From the NCBI RefSeq assembly GCF_001999325.1, contig NZ_MVAR01000022.1, forward strand, positions 1 through 64,000: 64,000 nt of DNA. The letters run 5' to 3'. The DNA is from Thioalkalivibrio versutus (lineage in GTDB: Bacteria; Pseudomonadota; Gammaproteobacteria; Ectothiorhodospirales; Ectothiorhodospiraceae). Each line of letters starts with the position of its first letter. Positions within the stretch are counted from its first letter, which is position 1. The notes under the pieces were generated by a model. The model was not told the origin of the DNA. It did not search any database and was given only the letters and a program-made list of their open reading frames with translations. The translations under genes were made by a program, and so were the position numbers. This document shows, one piece after another, positions 24,834 through 32,606 of the stretch.

Positions 24834-27155
24834 ATGAGCATCCATCTGGAGGAATACCAGGACCTCCTCGAGGACCTCGGGGGGCAGGCCGCCGAGGTAC
24901 TCGAGGCCTCGTGGCAGGAAGCGACGCGGGCCTTCAGTACGGGTGGTCTGAAGCGCTACTACCTGGAAGGCGCACGCAGCCTGCACTCCCTGGGGCGAGG
25001 TTCGGAGATGGTCGTGGCCTTCGTCCAGGAGGCGCCGGATCTGGCGCAGGAGCTGGGCGAGGATGCGGTCGGAGAGCTGGTGAGCTCGGCGATCAAGATG
25101 TACTCCAAGACGAGTGGGGCGGTCATTACCCTGCTGATCTCCACCAGCCCGATTGCGGCGCGACGCCTGGGCGACCTGCGCCTGTTCGGGGGATATCTGC
25201 GCCTGGTCGACAACCTGCTGGGGCAGGCGCCACGCGGCGTTCGGCCGATGCTGGAACGCCTCGACGAGTTGCTTTCGCAACTGACGCTGGGCGGGTTGCG
25301 CCGTTGGGCGACCTGGGGCGCGCAGGCCCACCGTACCGACCTCGAGGAACAGATCGCCTATTTTGGTCTGGAATCGCCCGAGTCCCGTTCAGTATTCCAG
25401 AAGGAGCGACGCGGCACGCTGTTCGTGGATGTGCAGCGGCGCATCAACCTCTACCTGCGTTCGCTCTGGGCGCGCGATTTCTTCATGCGGCCGACGAGTG
25501 GCGACTTCGAGTCGCGCGAGGGCTACAAGCCCTATATCGAGGGCTTCACGATCTTCCTGCCGGATGCCTTCGACGACTGGGAAGGCCTGACCGGGCTCGA
25601 TCTCTACCGTGCGGCGGCGGCCCATGCCGCGGCCCATGTGGTCTACACGCGGGAAATGCAGCCAGAGGAGGCGCCGCGCGGCGTGACCGGCGTGCTGACC
25701 GAGTTGTTCGAGGATGCCCGCGTGGAGGCCCTGGCAAGCCAGGGTTTCCCGGGTTTGCGCAACCTCTGGACACCCCTGCATACCGCGACCCCGGACGACG
25801 GTGAAGCGCCGCAGGCCCTGCTGGCCCGCACCGCCCGGGCCCTGCTGGACCCGGACTACCGCGACGACCATCCGTTCGCGACCAGGGCCCGTGCGGCGCT
25901 GGCCGAACGGACGGAGGATCTCGAGGCCCCCGGCCTGGCGCGCGCCCTGGCCGAGGCCCTGGCGCCGGAATTTCCGGAGCAGGGCTACATGAACCCGCGG
26001 CAGGTCGCGCCGGATGTGCTCTACCGTGACGACAATCGCTACATGTGGGCGTTCGGGCGCGAGGAAGACGACTTCGAGACGCTGATGGCCAGCGGTTCGA
26101 ACCAGGAACGCGTCTACGTGACCCCCATGGAGATGATCAACACCCTCGATGTCCCTGGCGCTGGGGACGATGCCCAGATGATCATGGTGCTGGCGACCGA
26201 ATGGTTCCGGGACGGCGAAGAGGAAAGCATCAACCAGCAGGAGGGCAAGGAGCCGATCTCGCTGCCGTATCACTACCATGAGTGGGATTACCAGATGCAG
26301 CTGGAACGGCCGCACTGGGTCACCCTGCTGGAGCGGCGTCCGCAGAAGGGCGACGTGGCCGAGATCGACGCGATTAACGAAAAGCACAAGCCGCTGATCT
26401 CGCGCCTGAAGTTCCTGATCGAGGCGATGCAACCGCAGGGTGTCCAGCGTCTGCGCAAGCAGGCCGAGGGCGACGAGCTGGACTTGAACGCGCTGGTCGA
26501 TGCACAGATCGATCTGCGCATGCGGCGGCAGCCCGACGAGCGCATCTACGTGCGCAATATCCGCCAGGTGCGCGATCTGTCGGTGCTGGTGCTGCTGGAT
26601 CTGTCCGAGTCCACCAACGAGATGGTCCAGGGTACGGATACCAGTGTGGTACAGCTGGCGCGCGAGGCCACCGCTCTGCTGGGCGGCGCAATCTCCAAGA
26701 TTGGCGATCCCTTCGCTATCCACGGCTTTGCCTCGGATGGTCGCCACGATGTCGAGTACTACCGCTTCAAGGACTTCGGCGCCCCCTACGACGATCACGC
26801 CCGGGCACGACTGGCCGGGATGAAGGGACAGCTCTCCACTCGCATGGGCGCGGCCGTTCGGCATGCCGGGCATCTGCTGCAGCAACAGGGGACGCAGAAG
26901 AAGCTGTTGCTGATCGTGACCGACGGCGAGCCGGCGGATACCGATGTGCGCGACCCGCAGTACCTGCGTCAGGACGCGAAACGTGCGGTGGAAGAGGTGG
27001 GAAAGAACGGCGTCTACAGCTTCTGTATCAGCCTGGACCCGAACGCCGACGAGTACGTCGAACGGATCTTCGGGGCACAGCACTTCATGGTGCTGGATCG
27101 TATCGAACGGCTCCCGGAAAAGCTGCCGATGCTGTACGCCGGTCTCACCCGGTAG
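24834..27155 (+). CDS. cbbO: RubisCO activase partner CbbO (VWA domain)
   Basis: This 773-residue partner of CbbQ has a long helical N-terminal region and a C-terminal von Willebrand A domain (about 580-770). The domain has the MIDAS motif LLDLSEST, residues D589, S591 and S593. In characterised systems CbbO binds RubisCO through its VWA domain and CbbQ supplies ATPase power. Length is standard for the CbbO family. The only sign of a ribosome-binding site is a poor CCGGA, so its expression may depend on coupling with cbbQ. Confidence 0.94.
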   Translation: MSIHLEEYQDLLEDLGGQAAEVLEASWQEATRAFSTGGLKRYYLEGARSLHSLGRGSEMVVAFVQEAPDLAQELGEDAVGELVSSAIKMYSKTSGAVITLLISTSPIAARRLGDLRLFGGYLRLVDNLLGQAPRGVRPMLERLDELLSQLTLGGLRRWATWGAQAHRTDLEEQIAYFGLESPESRSVFQKERRGTLFVDVQRRINLYLRSLWARDFFMRPTSGDFESREGYKPYIEGFTIFLPDAFDDWEGLTGLDLYRAAAAHAAAHVVYTREMQPEEAPRGVTGVLTELFEDARVEALASQGFPGLRNLWTPLHTATPDDGEAPQALLARTARALLDPDYRDDHPFATRARAALAERTEDLEAPGLARALAEALAPEFPEQGYMNPRQVAPDVLYRDDNRYMWAFGREEDDFETLMASGSNQERVYVTPMEMINTLDVPGAGDDAQMIMVLATEWFRDGEEESINQQEGKEPISLPYHYHEWDYQMQLERPHWVTLLERRPQKGDVAEIDAINEKHKPLISRLKFLIEAMQPQGVQRLRKQAEGDELDLNALVDAQIDLRMRRQPDERIYVRNIRQVRDLSVLVLLDLSESTNEMVQGTDTSVVQLAREATALLGGAISKIGDPFAIHGFASDGRHDVEYYRFKDFGAPYDDHARARLAGMKGQLSTRMGAAVRHAGHLLQQQGTQKKLLLIVTDGEPADTDVRDPQYLRQDAKRAVEEVGKNGVYSFCISLDPNADEYVERIFGAQHFMVLDRIERLPEKLPMLYAGLTR

Positions 27156-27172
27156 GGGTCACGGGTACTAGC

Positions 27173-28207
27173 ATGGCCAGGAAAGGGACCGGCACGACAC
27201 CGCAGAAGGAGTCCGGCCTTCCGCAGGTGATGCTGAAATCCGAACTGCCGGCGCACCTGATCCGGCACGCCACCCTGCGCCAGCTGCAGGTGTTCGAAGC
27301 GATCGTGCGCCTGGGTAGCTTTACCCGCGCGGCGGAAGAGCTTTACCTGACCCAGCCCACCGTCTCCATCCAGATCAAGAAGCTCTCCGGCGCCCTCGGC
27401 CTGCCGCTGTTCGAGTACGTTGGGCGCAAGGCCTTCCCCACCGAGGTCGGGCTGTTGCTGTACGACACCTGTCGCGAGATGCTCGGCGCGCTGACCAACC
27501 TGGAGATGAAGCTCGCGGAAATGCACGGGCTCAAGCGGGGGCGGCTGCGCCTGGCGGTGATCACCACCGCGCAGTACTTCGCGCCGACGATCCTCGGGCA
27601 GTTCGCCAAGCGCTATCCGGACATCGAACTGTCGCTGGAGGTCAGCAACTTCGATCGCGTGCTGCAGCGCCTGGCCAACAACGATGACGATCTGTACATC
27701 ATTGGACACGTGCCCGAGCGGCTGACCGACATCGCGGTGTATCCGTTCGCACCGAACCCGCTGGTGGTGATGGCCAGCCGCGATCACCCGCTCGTCGGAC
27801 AGCGCAACATCCCGATCGAACGCCTGGAACAGGAGACGTTCCTGATGCGCGAGCCGGGCTCCGGGATCCGCGAGGCAACGCTCAAGCTGTTCCAGGAGCA
27901 CGGGATCAGCCCGACGGTGCGCATGGAGCTCGGGTCCAACGAGGCGATCAAGCAGGCGGTAATCGGCGGCCTGGGGATTGCGGTGCTGTCATTGCACACC
28001 CTCAGCGCGGAGGGGGCGGGCGGGCCGGTAGCACTGCTGGATGTGGAGCACTTCCCGATTCACCGCCAGTGGCACATCGTTCACCCCAGGCAGAAGGTCC
28101 TGTCGGTGGTCGCGCAGACCTTTCTCGACTTCGCGATCCAGGACGAGGCGCGCGTGCGCGGCCAGGTCGAGGATCTCCTTGCGGCCTTCAAGGCCCAGGC
28201 GAGCTGA
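27173..28207 (+). CDS. cbbR: LysR-type regulator, CbbR-like
   Basis: This 344-residue LysR regulator has an N-terminal helix-turn-helix (about residues 35-90, LRQLQVFEAIVRLGSFTRAAEELYLTQ as landmark) and a substrate-binding domain. Its likely start is either ATG 27173 or the in-frame ATG 27230. The latter gives the usual N-terminal length. CbbR proteins activate cbb/cso operons in response to metabolites such as RuBP, phosphoglycolate or NADPH. Its position directly after cbbO, 17 bases on, makes autogenous control of the operon plausible. Assignment as CbbR is from context plus family resemblance. Confidence 0.84.
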   Translation: MARKGTGTTPQKESGLPQVMLKSELPAHLIRHATLRQLQVFEAIVRLGSFTRAAEELYLTQPTVSIQIKKLSGALGLPLFEYVGRKAFPTEVGLLLYDTCREMLGALTNLEMKLAEMHGLKRGRLRLAVITTAQYFAPTILGQFAKRYPDIELSLEVSNFDRVLQRLANNDDDLYIIGHVPERLTDIAVYPFAPNPLVVMASRDHPLVGQRNIPIERLEQETFLMREPGSGIREATLKLFQEHGISPTVRMELGSNEAIKQAVIGGLGIAVLSLHTLSAEGAGGPVALLDVEHFPIHRQWHIVHPRQKVLSVVAQTFLDFAIQDEARVRGQVEDLLAAFKAQAS

Positions 28208-28285
28208 CCACAAACGGCCATTGCAAGCGCAGCGGCCCAATCTGCAGGGGGCGCTGACAGCGGAGTCATTCGGGGCGGGCCCGGA

Positions 28286-28314
28286 ATGACAGGCCCGGGA
28301 GCGTACCTTACAAT
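28286..28314 (+). promoter_or_regulatory. Sigma70-like promoter ahead of the CaMKII-AD gene
   Basis: ATGACA (28286-28291) and TACAAT (28309-28314) are separated by exactly 17 bases. Each matches the consensus at five of six positions. The candidate lies 45 bases ahead of the GTG start at 28360. It would transcribe that gene separately from the carboxysome operon. Confidence 0.55.
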
Positions 28315-28359
28315 TCACGGATTACCCGGCCGCTAACGGCCGAACTCGGAGATCAGTCA

Positions 28360-28926
28360 GTGACCACGAGCAGCCGACCGCGTATCAGCGGCACCCAGTT
28401 CATCAACGCCGACCAGGCGCCGCGCGCGCGCCTGAGCCTGAGCGCCTCGCACCGCGACCAGCACCATCCGGTGACCGGGACCGGCGGTGATCCCCGGTTC
28501 GGCGCGATCGATACCCCAGCCAACGAGAGCTGCGTGGTCTGTGCGCCGGCGACCCGCCGACTGGCCGAGGAACTGTTCGAGGGCTGGAACGCGGCCCTGC
28601 AGACGGGTGACGCGCGCAAGGTCGCCGAGCGCTATGCCGAGGACGCTGTTCTGCTCCCGACCGTCTCCAACGTCCCGCGCACCACGCACGCCGAGATCCA
28701 GGACTACTTCGAGCACTTCCTGGAGAAGAAGCCCTTTGGGACGATCAACACCCGCAACGTGAAGCTTGGCTGCAACAAGCTCACCGATGCCGGCACCTAC
28801 ACCTTTCGCGTGACGGATGGCGGTGAGACCAAGGAAGTCCCCGCGCGCTACACCTTCGTCTACGAGAACCGTGACGGGGGATGGAAGATCGTCCATCACC
28901 ACTCCTCGATGATGCCGACCGCCTGA
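28360..28926 (+). CDS. CaMKII-association-domain / SgcJ-EcaC family protein with CsoS2-like N-terminal tail
   Basis: This 188-residue protein starts at GTG 28360. The C-terminal part (about 60-188) resembles the NTF2-like CaMKII-association/SgcJ-EcaC fold, with ELFEGWNAALQTGDARKVA, AVLLPTVSN and the end GGWKIVHHHSSMMP. The N-terminal ~55 residues are disordered. They carry PRISGTQF, HHPVTGTGGDP and SCVVCAP, echoing the SGT and VTGT elements of the CsoS2 middle and C-terminal repeats. It lies just after the operon with its own promoter. Targeting to the carboxysome is inference. The domain's ligand is unknown. No signal peptide is seen. Confidence 0.8.
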   Translation: MTTSSRPRISGTQFINADQAPRARLSLSASHRDQHHPVTGTGGDPRFGAIDTPANESCVVCAPATRRLAEELFEGWNAALQTGDARKVAERYAEDAVLLPTVSNVPRTTHAEIQDYFEHFLEKKPFGTINTRNVKLGCNKLTDAGTYTFRVTDGGETKEVPARYTFVYENRDGGWKIVHHHSSMMPTA

Positions 28927-28993
28927 AGAGGGTGTCTCCCCAGTACGGAGGCCTTTCGGGCCTCGGGCACCGCTTAACGTAAGTTGACTGTTC

Positions 28994-30817
28994 TCAACGC
29001 TCCCGGCTTCGCTCCAGCGCCCGCGCGAGCTTGATGCCGCTCGAAATCAGGCCGACGTGGCTGAACGCCTGCGGGAAGTTGCCGAGGAAAGCGCCGCTAG
29101 CGGGGTCGATCTGTTCCGGGAGCAGACCCAGCGCATTGGTGCGGTCGCACAGGGAGTCGTACAGCGCCTGGGCCTCCTCCAGTCGACCCTGCCCGACCAG
29201 ATTGTCGACCAGCCAGAAGCTGCACAGCACAAACGCACCCTCGTGCCCGGGCAGTCCGTCCGGGGATTCCTCCGGCAGATAGCGGTAGAGCAGGCCGTTG
29301 CCGGCACCCAGGCGCCGGACGACGGCCTCGGTAGTGGCGACCATCTTCGGGTGATCCGCGGGGATGACGCCGCGTCCGGGTAGTGCCAGCAGACTCGCGT
29401 CGATGCCGCCGCCGCCCAGATGTTCGGTCAGGCTCTGGAGTTCGGGGTCCCAGGCCTGTTCCAGGATCGCCTCGTGGATCTGCCGCGCCTCGGAGCGCCA
29501 GAGCGCACTGTCGCCTTGCACGCCGTTGCTCTCGGCCAGCGCAGCCCCGCGCTCCAGCGCGACCGCGCACAGGGCGGCGGAGTAGGTAAACGGTCGTCCG
29601 GCTGTGCGGACCTCCCAGATCCCGTGGTCGGGGTTTTTCCATTCGGTCTTGGCGGACTCGACCAGGCGCCGCAGGCGCTGCCACAGGTGATCGTCCAGCG
29701 TGCCGCCCCAGCGTACCCAGCGCCAGGCGCAATCGAGGATCTCCCCGAACACGTCATGCTGGCGCTGTTCGACCGCGCCGTTCCCCCAGCGCACGGGCCC
29801 CGAACCACGGTAGCCCTCCAGTTCGGGATCGCTGCGCTCCGGTTGCGGGAGGTGGCCGTCCACGTCGTACAGCACCCGGGGCCAGCCCGCGCGATCGACG
29901 GCGTCCAGGGCCCAGCCGATAAACCCGGCGGCCTCGTGGGTCATGCCGATATCGCTCATCGCATACACCGAGAACGCCGCATCGCGGATCCACGCGTAGC
30001 GGTAATCCCAGTTGCGCGGGCCGCCGATCGCCTCCGGCAGGGAGGATGTCGGTGCCGCGATCATGGCCCCGGTCGCGGTGTAGTCCATCTGCTTGAGGGT
30101 GACAGCCGAGCGGCGGACGAGGTCCTCGCGAGGCCCTTCATAGCTGAAGTGCGTCATCCAGCGTCGCCAGACCAGCAGGGTGGCCTCGAGCAGGTCCTGC
30201 GGGGTGCGGGGCTGGAACCGATGCGTATGCGGCCCCCACCCGAGGAGCACGTGGTGCTGCTCCCCGGCCTCCAGTTCATGCAGGCTGTCCGCGTCCTCCA
30301 GCGGCAGGGACGAGCTCAGGGCCAGTTCCAGGTCCGGCTGGCGGTGCAACGCCAGGCCCAGCCCGGCCCCGTGCGGATAGACATCCGCACCGCCCCGGGG
30401 TGTGACGCGGACCCGCAGGTGTACCCGGCCCTCCAGCACCTCGATCCGGCGAAGCAGCTCATTCCGTCCGGCGGGTGCGTCCTCAGAGAGGTCTGCCCCT
30501 GCGCGCAGGGGCAGACAGTCGGTCACCCGGACGCGCCCCTCTGGTCCGGTCATCTCGGTGATCAGGACGGCGGTATCCGGAATATAGCGCTGGTGCGAGG
30601 TGACCAGGGGTTCCGGGGCCACGGTGAAGGCGCCGCCGCGCTGGTGATCCAGCAGCGCGCAGAACAAGGGTTCGGAGTCAAAGCGGGGGACGCACATCCA
30701 GGGGATGGTCCCGTCGCGACCGACCAGGGCGGCAGTCGTGCAGTTCCCGATCAGGCCGTGCTCCTCGATCGGCAGGTAGCCGTCAATGCGGTGTACGGGG
30801 CGGTCGGATACGGTCAC
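28994..30817 (-). CDS. Glycoside hydrolase family 15 protein (glucoamylase/trehalase-like)
   Basis: This 607-residue GH15 protein has the family landmark NWDYRYAWIRDAAFSVYAM (about residues 268-286) and an N-terminal super-beta-sandwich. GH15 enzymes hydrolyse alpha-1,4 glucans or trehalose. No signal peptide is seen, so it is probably cytoplasmic. It starts at GTG 30817 with the ribosome-binding site AAGGAG embedded in the end of treZ, so it is translated with treY-treZ. Together they suggest glycogen/trehalose turnover. Which activity dominates cannot be read from the sequence. Confidence 0.88.
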   Translation of the reverse strand: MTVSDRPVHRIDGYLPIEEHGLIGNCTTAALVGRDGTIPWMCVPRFDSEPLFCALLDHQRGGAFTVAPEPLVTSHQRYIPDTAVLITEMTGPEGRVRVTDCLPLRAGADLSEDAPAGRNELLRRIEVLEGRVHLRVRVTPRGGADVYPHGAGLGLALHRQPDLELALSSSLPLEDADSLHELEAGEQHHVLLGWGPHTHRFQPRTPQDLLEATLLVWRRWMTHFSYEGPREDLVRRSAVTLKQMDYTATGAMIAAPTSSLPEAIGGPRNWDYRYAWIRDAAFSVYAMSDIGMTHEAAGFIGWALDAVDRAGWPRVLYDVDGHLPQPERSDPELEGYRGSGPVRWGNGAVEQRQHDVFGEILDCAWRWVRWGGTLDDHLWQRLRRLVESAKTEWKNPDHGIWEVRTAGRPFTYSAALCAVALERGAALAESNGVQGDSALWRSEARQIHEAILEQAWDPELQSLTEHLGGGGIDASLLALPGRGVIPADHPKMVATTEAVVRRLGAGNGLLYRYLPEESPDGLPGHEGAFVLCSFWLVDNLVGQGRLEEAQALYDSLCDRTNALGLLPEQIDPASGAFLGNFPQAFSHVGLISSGIKLARALERSRER

Positions 30818-30821
30818 TGGA

Positions 30822-32606
30822 TCACTCCTTTGACATGGACGGTTGGCAGGGCAGGCAGGAGGGGGCAGGCGCGTCCAGGATCACGACGGACTCGCCGGGC
30901 AGCTCCAGGGTGTCCGGACCCACCACGATACCTGTATCGGACTGGAGCAGGAGGTGACCGGCCGCGGCGCCCGGGCAGGCCAGCCGTTGCGGGGCAGGGT
31001 GCAGGTTGCACACCACCCGCAGTCCGGGCCGGTGCACGATCAACCAGCGTGCCGCCTCGTCGAAATGCGCCTCGATCGCCTCCAGACGGTCGTCGCCGAA
31101 CGCCGAGTGGGCATGCCTCAGGGCGATCAGGGCCCGGTACCACTGCAAGATGTCGGCATGCGGCTCGCGTCCGAGCTCGTCCCAGTCCAGGCGGGATTGT
31201 TCGAAGGTCTCGATGGATTGCGGGTCCGGGACGTTGCCGGGATCGGTGCCCCGGCGGAAGGCCGCGAACTCGCGCTGGCGGCCTTCGGTCACCGCGCGCC
31301 CCAGGTCGGTGTCCGTGTGATCGGTGAAATACAAAAACGGCGTCGCGGCCGCCCATTCCTCCCCCTGGAACAGCATGGGCACGAAGGGACTGGTCATCAC
31401 CAGGGCTGCGCCAATCTTCAGTAGTCCCGGCGAGACGCCTTCACTGATTCGGTCCCCCAGGGCCCGATTGCCAATCTGGTCGTGGTTTTGCAGGCAGCCG
31501 ATGAAACGCCGTCCGGGCAGGTCGGAGGCCGGTCGCCCGTGGGTACGCCGGCGGTAGTGGGAGTAGCGCCCGTCATAGACGAGGCCGCGCGTCAGCGCCC
31601 GGGCGACATCCGCGAGGCGTCCGAAGTCCGCGTAGTACCCGTCGGATTCCCCGGTCAGCAGGGCATGCAGTGCGTGATGGAAGTCCTCGTTCCACTGCGC
31701 GTCCAGCCCGTAGCCGCCGGCCTCGACCGGCCGTGCCACGCGCGGGTCGTTGCGGTCGTTCTCCGCGATCACCACCAGGTGCCGCCCGCGCGCGCGCCCG
31801 AGGCGTTGCACCTCGGTGGCGAGCTGCTCGATGAAATGGGTGGCCGAGGTATCGACAATCGCGTGTACCGCGTCGATGCGCAGGCCGTCGATGTGGTAGT
31901 CGCGCAGCCACATCAGGGCGTTGTCGACGAAGAAGCGGCGCACGGGGTCACTGTCCGGGCCGTCGAGGTTCATCGCGTCGCCCCAGGGGGTTTGGTAGTG
32001 GTCGGTGAAATAGGGGCCGAACTGCGCCAGGTAGTTGCCGTCCGGCCCGAGGTGGTTGTAGACCACGTCCAGCAGCACCGCGATGCCGCGGCGGTGGCAG
32101 GCATCCACCAGCCTTTTCAGGCCATCGGGGCCCCCGTAGGCGTGGTGCGGTGCGTACAGGTCGACCCCGTCGTAGCCCCAGCCGCGCTCGCCGGGGAATG
32201 CCGCCACCGGCATCAGCTCCAGGTGGGTGATGCCGAGGTCGACCAGGTGATCGAGGTGGTCGATTACGCCGTCGAAGCTGCCTTCCGGGGTAAAAGTGCC
32301 GACGTGGATCTCCTGGATCACCGCCGCGGCCAGCGGCGGCGCCTGCCAGCCGGCGTCGTTCCAGACGAAGCGGGAATGCTCCAGCCAGCACGACGGGCCG
32401 TGCACGCCCTGTGGCTGCCAGGCGGAGCGCGGGTCGGGGAACGGGCCGTTGCCGTCGACGCGGAAGGCATAGTCGCTGCCGTGCACCACCCGCGAGGTCT
32501 GCAGCGACCACCAGCCGTCCGCGCGGCAGTCCATTGGCATGCGGCTGCCACCGCACTCCAGTTCGACCTGATGCGCCTCGGGGGCCCACACGCTAACGGT
32601 GGTCAT
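30822..32606 (-). CDS. treZ: Malto-oligosyltrehalose trehalohydrolase TreZ
   Basis: This 594-residue GH13 enzyme releases trehalose from malto-oligosyltrehalose. It starts at ATG 32606 (MTTVSVWAPEAHQVELE), overlapping the treY stop by 4 bases (ATGA). An N-terminal CBM48-like domain is followed by the TIM barrel with GYDGVDLYAPHHAYG, the nucleophile region LRIDAVHAI, and WNEDFHHALHALLTGE, which is characteristic of TreZ. It belongs to the treY-treZ-GH15 unit. Trehalose acts as a compatible solute under salt stress, consistent with a halophile. Confidence 0.95.
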   Translation of the reverse strand: MTTVSVWAPEAHQVELECGGSRMPMDCRADGWWSLQTSRVVHGSDYAFRVDGNGPFPDPRSAWQPQGVHGPSCWLEHSRFVWNDAGWQAPPLAAAVIQEIHVGTFTPEGSFDGVIDHLDHLVDLGITHLELMPVAAFPGERGWGYDGVDLYAPHHAYGGPDGLKRLVDACHRRGIAVLLDVVYNHLGPDGNYLAQFGPYFTDHYQTPWGDAMNLDGPDSDPVRRFFVDNALMWLRDYHIDGLRIDAVHAIVDTSATHFIEQLATEVQRLGRARGRHLVVIAENDRNDPRVARPVEAGGYGLDAQWNEDFHHALHALLTGESDGYYADFGRLADVARALTRGLVYDGRYSHYRRRTHGRPASDLPGRRFIGCLQNHDQIGNRALGDRISEGVSPGLLKIGAALVMTSPFVPMLFQGEEWAAATPFLYFTDHTDTDLGRAVTEGRQREFAAFRRGTDPGNVPDPQSIETFEQSRLDWDELGREPHADILQWYRALIALRHAHSAFGDDRLEAIEAHFDEAARWLIVHRPGLRVVCNLHPAPQRLACPGAAAGHLLLQSDTGIVVGPDTLELPGESVVILDAPAPSCLPCQPSMSKE

